Of a stretch of DNA of 64,000 nucleotides, positions 12,640 to 23,824 are shown piece after piece. The translations under genes and the position numbers were made by a program. How positions within the stretch are numbered: position 1 is the stretch's first letter; each line of letters begins with the position of its first letter. The stretch is taken from contig JAIUJO010000145.1 of the NCBI GenBank assembly GCA_023846275.1, forward strand, positions 827,001 through 891,000, given 5' to 3'. The notes beneath the pieces were generated by a model that saw nothing but the letters and a program-made list of their open reading frames with translations, had not been told where the DNA came from and searched no databases. This DNA is from Vanilla planifolia. Its lineage: Eukaryota; Streptophyta; Magnoliopsida; Asparagales; Orchidaceae.

Positions 12640-13965
12640 TTTTGGGATAGAGATCTAATTTTCAAATCTACAAATATTTGGGTTTTAATTTTCCACATAT
12701 CATCATGTTGGTTTATGACAACAACTTCTTGGTATAAATATGCCACAACGATCAATAGTAAAGTTCATTCAATTTGTTATGGATATAGCATATATCTATC
12801 TAAATATTTAATTGAGCTTCCTTTTTGTTTTATATCATAAGCTTTTCCACTCCATCTTAAAGAACTTTTATCTACTTTTACTTTTTTCATGGTGATACTG
12901 AGTCTCCAAACCATATGCTTGAATAATTCAAGCTATTCTATTTATCTTAATGTTTAAATAGATTTATCATCAAACAAATTAAAAATAAGACATCATATGT
13001 ATTGCGAATAAAAGGAAGCCCAAATATGATAGCTTTGGCATTTTTGGATGGAAGTGTTATATCAATAAGTAAGACAAGAATTGGATATTATAAACCAAGT
13101 TAATGGATGCTATCTCATTATGGCATTCCACAAATAAATAGACATATAAACCATTCAACAATGGAACTGTAATATTGAAGGAATCTACTCAAAAAATTTT
13201 TTATGGAATTATGCATCAAAATAAAAGGTATATTTGGAACACAAGGACGATTTTAGCAAAATAAAAGTGGAAGAAAAAAAAAAGAAAAAATAAAGAAATA
13301 ATAACATCAATATTAACATATATTTGACATATTGTTTTAATCTTACACATATTATCATGCTAGTTTAGGACAGCAACATTTGGTTATTAGTCTGTCATAA
13401 CTACCAATATAATGACATTAATTCTATTTCTTTTAGATATAGTATTTATCTCTCAATTATCTATCTAAATATTAAATTATGCTTCTTCAAAGTTATGTAT
13501 CAAACAATGTGCTCTCCTCTTTAAGTGTTGGTAGCTTCTATTACTTTTGTCTGAGTGATATAGGATCTAGAAACCATAATGCCTTAATAATTAATGACGT
13601 TTTATTTATCTCAATGTCTAAATAGATTTATTATGAAACTAATTATAAAAATGGTATAATATTACTTCAGAATACCTAGAAGCCTGAATACTAAAACATA
13701 GGCACTTTTGGAAGGAAGTGTTATATCAAAAGTTAAGATAAAAATTGGAGATTAATAACAAAATTAATGGAGGCTATTTGTTTATGATATTCATTGAATA
13801 GATAAACCTATAAGTAGTTTAATAAGGAACCTTAATTGTTTTGGAATATACTCAAGTTGTGTCTGATTAATATATGCATAAATAAGTATTAGATTTCGAA
13901 GACATGGAAGATTTTGAAAAAAAAAAATTGGAAGTCCAAAAAAGATTATGGTATATCAAACATAG
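12640..13965 (+). mobile_element. Tandem Copia integrase modules
   Basis: Two head-to-tail modules, about 12640-13290 and 13330-13965, resemble each other along their length: both begin near a GTTTA(T/G)GACA(A/G)CAAC block and end near GGAAGA/GGAAGTC. Each carries the C-terminal part of a Copia integrase, for example NRFIIKQIKNKTSYVL at about 12959-13006 (the INT NRV.IRPIL.KTPYEL block) and TFGRKCYIKS in the second module (the FGCKCYILK block). Directly downstream comes Copia RT. The same two-module order recurs at 62040-63300. Fossil with many breaks. Confidence 0.7.
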
Positions 13966-14029
13966 TAGATTTTTTCTCTAACATTATTTAAGAAGGGAAT
14001 TTATATAAGATGTGGTTTTAAAAGAACTA

Positions 14030-14430
14030 TGCTAATGAACATCTTCAAGTCATTGATCATGTAGATGATGTGATATTTGGATCAAGCAACTTCGATTTAT
14101 ATGAAAGAATTATTAAGCTTATGGGTGTTGGATTTGACATTTACATATTATGTAAGTTTACCAATTTTCTTGGAGTACAAGTTAAGAAAGATGAGAAAGG
14201 AATTCTTGTATCATAAATAAATTATATAAATGATATGTTAAAATTTCACAAATAAAGTTATGGTTACATCATAGCAGCTAGCATACATAAAAATTGTCTT
14301 AACGATTTAATCCTAAAGGACTTGTTTTTTAGTATAAACACATGCCTTTATTTAAAAGAAATCATATATGTTGCATCAAGTTAAAAACTTGTTCCTCAAA
14401 ATAAAAGTGAGGCCTTGAGGAATGAATTTG
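14030..14430 (+). mobile_element. Copia reverse transcriptase fragment
   Basis: HVDDVIFGSSN at 14058-14090 is the Copia YVDD catalytic box with its usual following FGS.N. It is followed by FLGVQVKKDEKGILVS, the normal next conserved block in Copia RT. The piece continues in orientation and spacing from the integrase modules upstream and matches 63375-63780. Broken, old. Confidence 0.8.
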
Positions 14431-14639
14431 ATTATGTGGATTGCTGGGTGACTTATTTATTAGAATGAATTCTTTTGTTATTATTAGGTAGGATATGTCA
14501 CCACAATATAGTCATAAAAAAATGGCTATTAAAAAATAAGAACAAATTAATCATGTGGTTATCATTCCAAATATGGAAAGGCTTATTACTAAGAGTTATA
14601 ATCAAGTGAGAGGACTAAACTTATAAGGAGCACTTGAAC

Positions 14640-15835
14640 TAATCATAAGGTTGAAGGCAACATGGTCAATATTAGTTTTTTCTAATTACAAGGTTTTTAA
14701 ACTATACCAAATGGATAATCATAAATGTTATCGTTTAGGTGATAGTGTACGTACAATAATTGGAATGCTATCAACATTGTCCTCATCAAAATAATTTGTA
14801 AAACCTAATGAAATTCTTAATTGATTTGTAAGAAAAACTAAGGCCTTATATTAATTAACTTATATGATTTCTATATAAACATTTATTCTGCATGGGAATA
14901 TAGATAGAATTTTTTCCATCAAGGACTACACTAATGCAAATCTTCTTGTCCAAGGTTATGTAGATGATATCCATTTTAGATTAGATAACTTGGCTTTTGT
15001 GAGAGATTTTTTAAGCTTATGGGTGAGGAGACCCATTTTTGCATATTAAAAGATAAACATTATGGGAAAAGTATCGTTGTATCTTAAATAATTATACAAT
15101 TGAGATGTTATAAATGCTTAATCTTGAGAACCTAAAACCTATTTCTACTTTCAAGAGTCTCCACCAAAATATTTACAGAGACAAGAAAGGAAGAAAAATA
15201 GATTAATGGTATGCCAAGGAATGATTTTTTCATTAATTAATTGTAGAAAGACTTAGAATGTTTTTAGTGTGAGACTTTTTTAATTTATTCTTTCATTTGG
15301 AAACAATAAAAAGAATCTTTTGGTAATTTCTAGGCACAAAGGTACCAGGGTTTTCATATCACAAATTTGTGTTTTGACATTATCTCATAAAATAAAACTA
15401 TAAAGATTATGTTGGTTCAATAGTACAAAAAAAAGGCATTGTAGGTATTTAATCATTTTTTCGACACATCTTTATGTTCTATTAAAAAACATTAAACTAT
15501 TGCTTGCAACCAATGAACCATAACATATAGCATTGGAAGGATCTCTAGAAAACATTTTTGGGATAAGAATTGGACTAAAAGATATGGGATTACATTAGCA
15601 AAACAAATACCCATAAAATGTGACAATATGCGTGTCATTTGCCTTAATCAAAACCCTATATAGTACTCTTTAGGACAAAAAAATGACGTTAAGCACCGTT
15701 TCATTAGGGAGCATATAGAATAAAATGTGGTAGACATTTAAGTTGTTAACAACATGCAACTGTTGGCATCTTAATGAAGCTGCTTAAGAATGATTTATTC
15801 AATAAAATCAGAAGATTTTCTTCGGATGACAAAAG
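14640..15835 (+). mobile_element. Second Copia pol fragment: RT to RNase H
   Basis: A separate Copia copy, because an RT N-terminal region (NYKVFKLYQMD, from the ..WKVYQMDVK.AFL block, near 14678-14712) follows the RT C-terminal region of the preceding fragment. In order: KALY (14842), LLVQGYVDDIHF (14945-14980, the second YVDD box), then RNase H with DVKHRFIREHIE near 15684-15720, matching the ..KHID.R.HFIRE..E ending, and a leucine-rich tail near 15775-15810. TGTTGGAAGACATC at 16139, preceded by GGATTGAGATTAA, could be the start of its 3' LTR; I found no partner LTR. Broken, many breaks. Confidence 0.75.
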
Positions 15836-16139
15836 TTGGAGACATTAATCTTTGTTTTAAGAGTAGTTCCTTGAGTGAAGGGGACCACATCCATGTGCTT
15901 TTATTACTTGCATATCTAGCTTCACTTGATAGTATTTTGCAAATGCGTTCTTGCACAGCATTCAAATACTTTATGATAAACTTAGAGTGGAACTTATAAT
16001 AAAACAATGAGAGTTTATTAGTCAAAAAAGTAATAATCTAAAATATTTTCATAATAACAACCTATTTAAGTAGAACACTTATTGATCGTTAAGCTTTGCT
16101 TCTAGGTATGATATTGAACAACATTGGATTGAGATTAAT

Positions 16140-19100
16140 GTTGGAAGACATCTCAATTGATTAAATATATGGATGTAACCATTTGTGAAATAACAATGGA
16201 AAAGATAATTGTATAATCAAGAAACTAGGTATTCTTTTTCACTAAGACATTTTCCCTACTATGTAAATTAAAGAAACTTGTGGCTCAAATACACAATGCA
16301 TGATTTCTCAAATTCAAATTGAAAACTTTAGCATAACAAAATGCATTACATGGTCATATTTTATACTATATGATTAGATATTGGAGAAAAGAAATAATTT
16401 TAAGACTAGACTATATGATATGAGATTATAAGTGTATCTATTAAAATTGGATAGAATAAATACCAACAAAGATTAAAATAATATGATCAAACTATTCAAT
16501 TAGAGGAAAATCTTTCGATAAAAATTACAAGGAAAACTCAAACAAATCAATTGATATAGTTAAGTTACACGTTATGGTAAACCCATTCAAAATTAAATTA
16601 AACTTTTGAAAACGTTGCATATCAACATCATATAATATGCAATGGTAAATAAAGATTATAAATTGCTTATTGGTGATTTTCTCACTCTAATTAAGCCAAA
16701 CTTAAAAAATATTACAACAAACAAATATTAGTTTACACCATGTAATTTTTTTTGTTTATGTATACTTTAGTAAAATAATTAAATTTGTATGGTTCAATAA
16801 TGTTTTATTGGATTCTATGATCAACTCACTTTTATTTACCATAGAAAATTCATCAAATTCATGTGGTATTCTAACATTCTTTCATACCAATTGTATTGAC
16901 TAAAAATGGATATCAAACTTTATGATTATTCTGTTGAATTATACAATTAGACTTCTAAGAATTTTTTGTCATAAAATTCTCATACTGTATTATTCTAACT
17001 TGAGAAATTTTATTAACAAATTAAGAATTCTTATATAGTTTTCAAAAATAAGTAGCATTGAGTTTGAAAGTTGCGAGAAGTTTGAAAAAGAAATTTTTAG
17101 GTCTAGTGTTGTTAATTCTTTTGTCCAATTGAACCCATTTTCTTAACATATTCATAGCTAAAAAAATTTCAATGACATAATTTCAAATATATTTATGGTG
17201 TTATAATATTTTATTTTAGATGAAAGCCAATATTTTCTTATTGTTATAAACAAATTTTGTTTGTTATGTTCCTTATATTGTTTTGAAAATGTTAAACAAA
17301 TTATGATATTAACTAATTTATATTCCACAAATAATTTATATTTTTAATTAATTAATTTTGCATAAGTCTTAGAAAAATCTAGCTTTAAAGATGCTCCACA
17401 ATTTATTTTGTAAACTATTTGTTCTGAGTTTAATTTTAATTATGACATCCACTATTCTTAAAATACTAACTAGTTGATTAATTGAAAGCGTGGAATAATT
17501 TTAATATTTTTTCCATTGGTATTTTTTATTCTTTTTTAAAATACATTTTAACTACATATTAATATTAGTTAAATAAATGTCATAGAGAGGACTTATTATC
17601 AATATGTCGCTCATACATTAGGTGTTGTTATTAAGTTATTATTTTCATGTTTTTATTTTTTTTAATTAGGTACATTTTATTTTGACGTACATGGTTCGTA
17701 ATCTTTTGTATTTTTAGAAAAATAATTATTTAATTTTTGTCATTGTTTTGAATATTTTTAATATTTTATTGTGGTACTAATTTTTTAATTTGTATGTCTT
17801 TTATCCTTTTTTAACTATCATGAATCTTATTCTATGTGATAATTATCTTTTACATACCATAATGTTTTACTTCAATGTTTTTTTTATCTTATTTTACTAA
17901 TTCTCCTGTCACATTATTTTTAAAATTTTTATCAAGATTATATTATTAAAAATATTCTTTCTTGACATCAAGTAGAAATATGATAAAAAATTTCAAGTCT
18001 TTAAAACATTTACATTATGATTTTTTTTATTTTGCTATAATATTTTGTTATTGTTAGATATTTGCCTTTCATATTTCCAATCAAATATTTCAATAATTAA
18101 AATATTTTATTCTCTACTTAATAATTTTTTGTCATAAATATTTAGTTTAGCTAGAATTATGAATTTTAACATTTTTTATTTTTTTGGAAAAATTTTTATA
18201 TTGATTGATATGCTTGAAACTTTGACCCTCTCCACATATTTTCCTGTCTCAGTATTATTACAATTTATATATTTGAATACAATGGTATGCCTGCTGGTTC
18301 ATTTGTTATGTCTAAATTATTATGATAGCTTTTAGTAAAAATGATTGTAATACGAATTAAGATTTCAAATACTTAATTAGGTTAGCAATTGTAATTATTT
18401 TTTAAAAGTGTTTCTCGAACTATGCTTTCATAATTGTGACATAAAATGGATACTTTTAATATGCAATGCATGTTTTATTGATTTTTTAAAAATATTTTAT
18501 TAATTTAATAATTCAAATTTAAAATTTTTTTCATTAATTTAAATTTTGTTTTTGCACAAACATACTGAAAATTGTATTATATTTTTAATGATTTTTTTTT
18601 TGAAATCTTCTATGATAAATTTGTCTCATTTCTTTCATATTTTGTAATGAGAATTTTATGCAATAACTGTAGGCATATTTTTTCTGAGCTATTTCATCAT
18701 AAATCTTAAAGGTATTGAGTAGTCTTTATTAATGAGAAAATGCCAATACTTATTTTTTTGGGACATTATTTTGAATTATTTTCATATTTTTTCAAAATAT
18801 TAATTTTCATGGCAATGTACTATATTTTCTAAATTTATTTATGTCATTGTTGTATTACAAATATTGAATAATTAATATGTTGAAGAATCATTTTACACAA
18901 CCTTGATCCAAAAAAAAATTTATTAAATATCGAAGTGAAATAGCATATTAAAAAGGTCTTAAGCTATTGTTAATCTTCATTACATATGAGTTAGTTTCAC
19001 GTCTTTGTTACATATGCACACTAATTTTCTAGTTATTATATACTATTTCATTTAATAAATTTATTATAAATAAATTTATTTAAATTTTAAAATTTTGTTA

Positions 19101-21420
19101 TCTTTTCTTAGGATTACTTTGATGACAAAGTTATAACTAGTTTGTAATACATTTAAATAATTTTAAATTTCTTATCTTTTAATTTTACAAACAATATTTT
19201 TTTATTATGTTATTGTACAACTTTATGATATATCATGCAGATGTATCAAATATTTTAAAGATATTTATATAATTATGATGTGCCTTTTTTTATTTGAACT
19301 AATCATTTTTTAGCTAGCCAACTACTCTTTAAATTGCAAAAAAATTTTAAATATTTGAATATTTTTAATAGTAAAGCTTTTTTATTATAAGTAGTAACAG
19401 CAAAACTCTTTGTTAAAATATTATTTTTATTGCTTATCTTATTTATAAATAAAAAATCTTGCTTTTGAGCTTTTTTTCATACGACGCATACTCTTTCAAA
19501 ACTATGTTGTCCCCATAATTGACATATTTTTAACTTCTATTATATTTTTGTTATAGCTAAAAGGATTTGACAGAGCATTAAATTATTTAATTTATGTTAT
19601 AGAATTTGTGCTCACATATTTAAGTTATTAAATTGTTTTTCTTGAATCATACAATATATTTAATATCAAAACATTGATTTAATTTTTTTAAATTTTTTGA
19701 AAATTAAGAAAATAATTTCAAAAAATAAATTTTTTAAAAAATTATCTATTTTTAAACTTTTTTATTGTTTTTTGGAAATTAATTTTTAATATTATATTTA
19801 ATTATAGTATTTTTTAAGGTTCATGTTATATCATTTTTTATTTTTTTATATTTTTACATGCTTGTGAAATTGTATTCTTAAATAATTATTTTTTTAGGTG
19901 GAAAATCAATTTAATATCCATGATTTTTTGATTTGTAAAATGCCATTTATGACACATGCACTAATAGAAAACCTCTGTAATTATTAATAATTCTTTAATA
20001 TTTGATATTTATATTTAATTAAAAATTAGCATTTCACACGTATGATATATTAATAAATATTTTATATTTTTACTTATTTTGATATCTTAGAAATTAGCAA
20101 AAACTTATTTAAATGTTTATGATATAAAGAAATATTTTAGTATGTTATTTTGTTGAAATAATGTCATGTTATTTTCAACAAAGAAATTATATGCCAAGAA
20201 AACTTTCTCTTTTTAATTAAAAGAAATAGGAAATTACACTATAATTTATTGGAAAATTTTCATACATTTTATCGACATTATTTAAAATCTTTTTAGAAAT
20301 TTCCATTAACCATTTTGACTAATGTTTTGTATCATTTAATTTTTTTAATATTATTTCCCTTATTATTTTACTTTATTTTATTTATGTTGTCTTGTTCTTT
20401 TTTGAAGTTTTGTTGCAACTACCTAATATATTGAACATAACAGCAAAACTTTTAAACATTAAATGATTTTAACAATCATATTTCTTGTAACGGTATCAAA
20501 ATTTTTACTTTAATAAGTTTGAAACTATTACATCACTAGAAAAATTTGTATTCATTTCTAATGCATTTGGCGATAATTATTTAAGTCATTTTTAATGTTT
20601 TTTGTTAATAAGTAATTCTTTTATTTTTTGTATATTGACAAATTTGTCTTTATTTAATTATCTAAATATCTTTTTACTATATTATGCACGTTGTTTTAAA
20701 ATTGTATTACACTAATGTCAGGACAATTTGACATCTTCTTGTCTTGTAACATTTTACTTCAATGGTATTTCTTTGTTGTTAGTATTATGATATTTAATTT
20801 ACAGCTTTCAAGCATTTGATCTATTTCCATATCTATTTTATAATTTTTTTCCAATTAGGCATGCCTATGAATGTGCCAAAATAAATGGATTTGTTAAGCA
20901 AAGAAAAAACAATATTGTTATATTGAAAGTCCAGGTAATCAACATTGTGAAGGCAATGAAAAAGAATTCTTTACATAAAACAAGGAAAAGAAATTTTTTT
21001 TGTGAAAATTATGAAAGTATAAAATAATAAAAACTAAAACTTTACCTAATTTATTAAACATATATAGCATTCAAATTATATAACATATATAAAATAATTT
21101 ACATATCATTACAAATAAAAGAAAAAAACCAAAATTAAATGAAAAAAGACTAAAGAAAATAAATAAAATGAAAAAATAGACATATAATATGAAAAATATA
21201 TTCAGCACACAATATCAACAAAATGTGACAAGGAAACACGTTTTACCAAACAATAGTGAAATCAAAGTTTCTTTAACGTCAAGAAATTGAAATAATAGGC
21301 GCTACAAAATATCTAAAAAATCAAAAAAATATTGTGTACAATTTGTCAGAAAACATTGTACATATATTGAAAAAAATAAAAAAATACAAATGAAAAATAA
21401 TAAAAATAACAAAACATATA
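16140..21420. other. AT-rich stretch without recognisable gene
   Basis: Over 5 kb of A/T-dominated sequence with many T runs in 17-20.8 kb and A runs in 20.9-21.4 kb. No open frame worth calling, no repeat pair I could secure, no RNA gene. Confidence 0.6.
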
Positions 21421-21431
21421 TTTTATCATTA

Positions 21432-21470
21432 ATATATATATATATATATATTTAGATATAGATATAGATA
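21432..21470. repeat. TA dinucleotide and TAGATA microsatellite
   Basis: About ten TA units (21432-21451) are followed by three TAGATA hexamers (21453-21470). This is the only clear microsatellite in the window. Confidence 0.9.
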
Positions 21471-21574
21471 TGTTGCATAAAAGCTTGATAAATGTTTCAT
21501 TAAAGATGTATATGAGAAACAAAATTATGAAGAAAAAGGTAGAATGGAGATCCTTCTGCTAAATTTCGATCTAG

Positions 21575-21595
21575 CTCTTATGCCGTAATGATATA
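21575..21595 (-). promoter_or_regulatory. Possible primer-binding-site relic (minus strand)
   Basis: On the minus strand CGGCATAAGAGCTAGATCG resembles the initiator-Met tRNA primer site TGGTATCAGAGC followed by the common TAGGTCG context, with 9 of the 12 core bases matching. It lies just after ...CTTATATCA, which could be an LTR end. If real, an LTR lies at 21.6-23 kb on the minus strand. No partner LTR was found. Confidence 0.3.
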
Positions 21596-21599
21596 AGAA

Positions 21600-23086
21600 G
21601 GTCGATAATGAATAAAGGAAAAGTAAGCATGGACAACCTTTGTGCTCCTCTCTAATTGCTTGCTAGTACCCAAAATTTGAATGGTGCATAAATCAAATAT
21701 TATAATTACAATTTTATATTTTCATTCATAAAGGTTTATAACATGTTTATAGTAGGAATTCATGTATCAAAATGCTAACCTTCACATATCAAAAAAATTT
21801 CTTATACAAAAACCACTACAAAAGAAGAAATATAACAAATGAAAAAAAAGCTAATAAATTATCATTATTAATCTTGTGATACAACTTTTTTATATTGATT
21901 AACCGTACTAAAAAAAACATTCAAACTTTATGTATTTATACTCCTAGGATATTTCCTTGAGCTCAACTTTTATTTTGATGATGAGACTAATTGCTTTATA
22001 AAAATAAATTCATATAAATAGGTAAATAAACTATATGGATAGTGTTTTATTTGGAATCATGGGGATGAACATGTTTTGGAGGAACACAAATTCACATTAT
22101 TATCCTTTAAATGCTTTAGTTAGATAAAACTTAAGTAAACATAGGTGGATATGTTTCATAAAGATAATGTTTAAAAGTTTTATTATTATTTTAAGAAGTA
22201 GAATTAAGACATTATTTAGATGTTAATTAGATTCATTTAGAGTTAGCTTAGGTGAAAATTTTTTTAAAAGTTCTTCAGATTTGCATTTGAATTAAAGAAA
22301 TTCAAAACTTCATATTTGAACTTTTCGTTGTTGAAATGTAAAGATGAAGTATGGAATATTAAGATGAATATTTAAGTGATAAAACTGTGATGACAAAAAT
22401 TCCAAGCACTTAGAATAGCTGAGCTCTTTTAAAATATAATATAAATGTAGCCATATAAAACTATCACACAAAGTATTATTTACGTAATTTCCATTGCTAA
22501 TAGCAATACAATATGTTCGAGTTTCTTTAACATGAATGGCTTCACAAAGGTACATTTAAATGGGTCTAAAAAGTGCAATATGATTAATATTTGTAAATTT
22601 AATTGAGATAACCCAAAGTAAACAATAAAGTTCTCATTAATAAAAATCATAACTTCCTAAAAAATTTAATGTTAAACATATTGAGAGATTGCACATAATA
22701 ATCAATTAGATTTTGATAGTTATTAAGTAATTTAATACATTCATGTCAAATATGAATCATTTTTTGGTTTGAATTTAACGAAAACCTATGTAACTATGGT
22801 ATAATTTGAGATGTATATGTTTAAAATACGTAATATAGCATTTCGCAAGTTTTAAGACTAATATGTTTTCATAAGAAAACTCTAAAATGATTAAATATTT
22901 TCTCATTTAATTTTTCATAAAATAGAATCTAATCTTCTAAAAAAATACCTAATGTAAAATTGTAGGTCACAAGATGCATAACGACTATATCAAAATATAG
23001 TAAAATTTCAATCACATATTTTTTGATAACTTTCTTTCAAAATAAGTTATAATGACCTCAAAAAGGATTAAATTTATTTAGAAGTA
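21600..23086. other. Unassigned AT-rich DNA
   Basis: Possible minus-strand LTR territory if the adjacent primer-site relic is real. 21540-21700 is less AT-rich than its surroundings. The 81-codon minus-strand frame at 22310-22555 has no recognisable motif and is not called. Confidence 0.4.
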
Positions 23087-23815
23087 GTCAAGATGAAATT
23101 ACTTTGCTATGTTAATTATTAGTTTGGAGCTAAATGTGACAATTCACTTGAAACTTTTACTCTTATAGGACCTACTTGGCCAATACGAAGCATAATAATA
23201 TTGGCATGTACATGATTGTGAGGTCATGAGTGGAGTTATTAAAGCACTCTTCCTTGAGAATAATTTAAAATAAATCAAATAGCCGATATGATAACAACAT
23301 GCCTTCATTTAGAACACAATAATGTGAAGCCATAATGTGGGTTATAAAAAAATTTAAAAAAAGAGGGTAGAAAACTAAAATGTATCAATGTAAGAAGTAG
23401 TGATTTTGAAATGTAATTATTATATCAATAACCCTCCATAAGCTAGTTTCAATTTCAACTTAAATAGTTGTTAAGATGGTATTACTTTGCTACGTTAATT
23501 ATTTGTATGGTGGTAAAGGGGACAAGTCTGTCAAAACTTTTGCTCCTATTGGAGCTACTTTACAAAACGAAATTTAATAATGTTGACATATACATGATAG
23601 TGAGGCCATGTGTGGAGTTACTAAAAGACTATTGCACGAGAGTAATTTCAAAAAAATGCAAAGCAAATGTGCAAATATCATGATTGCATTCTAAATACAA
23701 TAATTTGAAGCCATAATGTGGGTCACAAGATAATGTTAAAAATGAGGGCAGGACAATGCAACAAGTAGTGATTTTGAATCATAATGATTATTTCAATAAC
23801 TCAAAATAAGCTTTA
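23087..23815. repeat. Tandem duplication of a 383-bp unit
   Basis: Unit 1 starts GTCAAGATGAAATTACTTTGC at 23087 and unit 2 starts GTTAAGATGGTATTACTTTGC at 23470. Both continue through CATGATTGTGAGG/CATGATAGTGAGG, GAAGCCATAATGTGGGT and AAGTAGTGATTTTGAA to TCAATAAC. Two copies only. The second ends at the left edge of the long repeat that begins near 23825. Short frames in the units, including the 71-codon frame at 23468-23683, resemble no protein that I recognise. Confidence 0.85.
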
Positions 23816-23824
23816 ATAAAAATT

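Noticed and set aside
15790-16025. Two overlapping open frames on opposite strands (69 and 76 codons)
   Set aside because: They lie at the 3' end of a Copia pol fragment and overlap each other; neither shows a known domain. Best explained as 3' untranslated or LTR sequence of that element.
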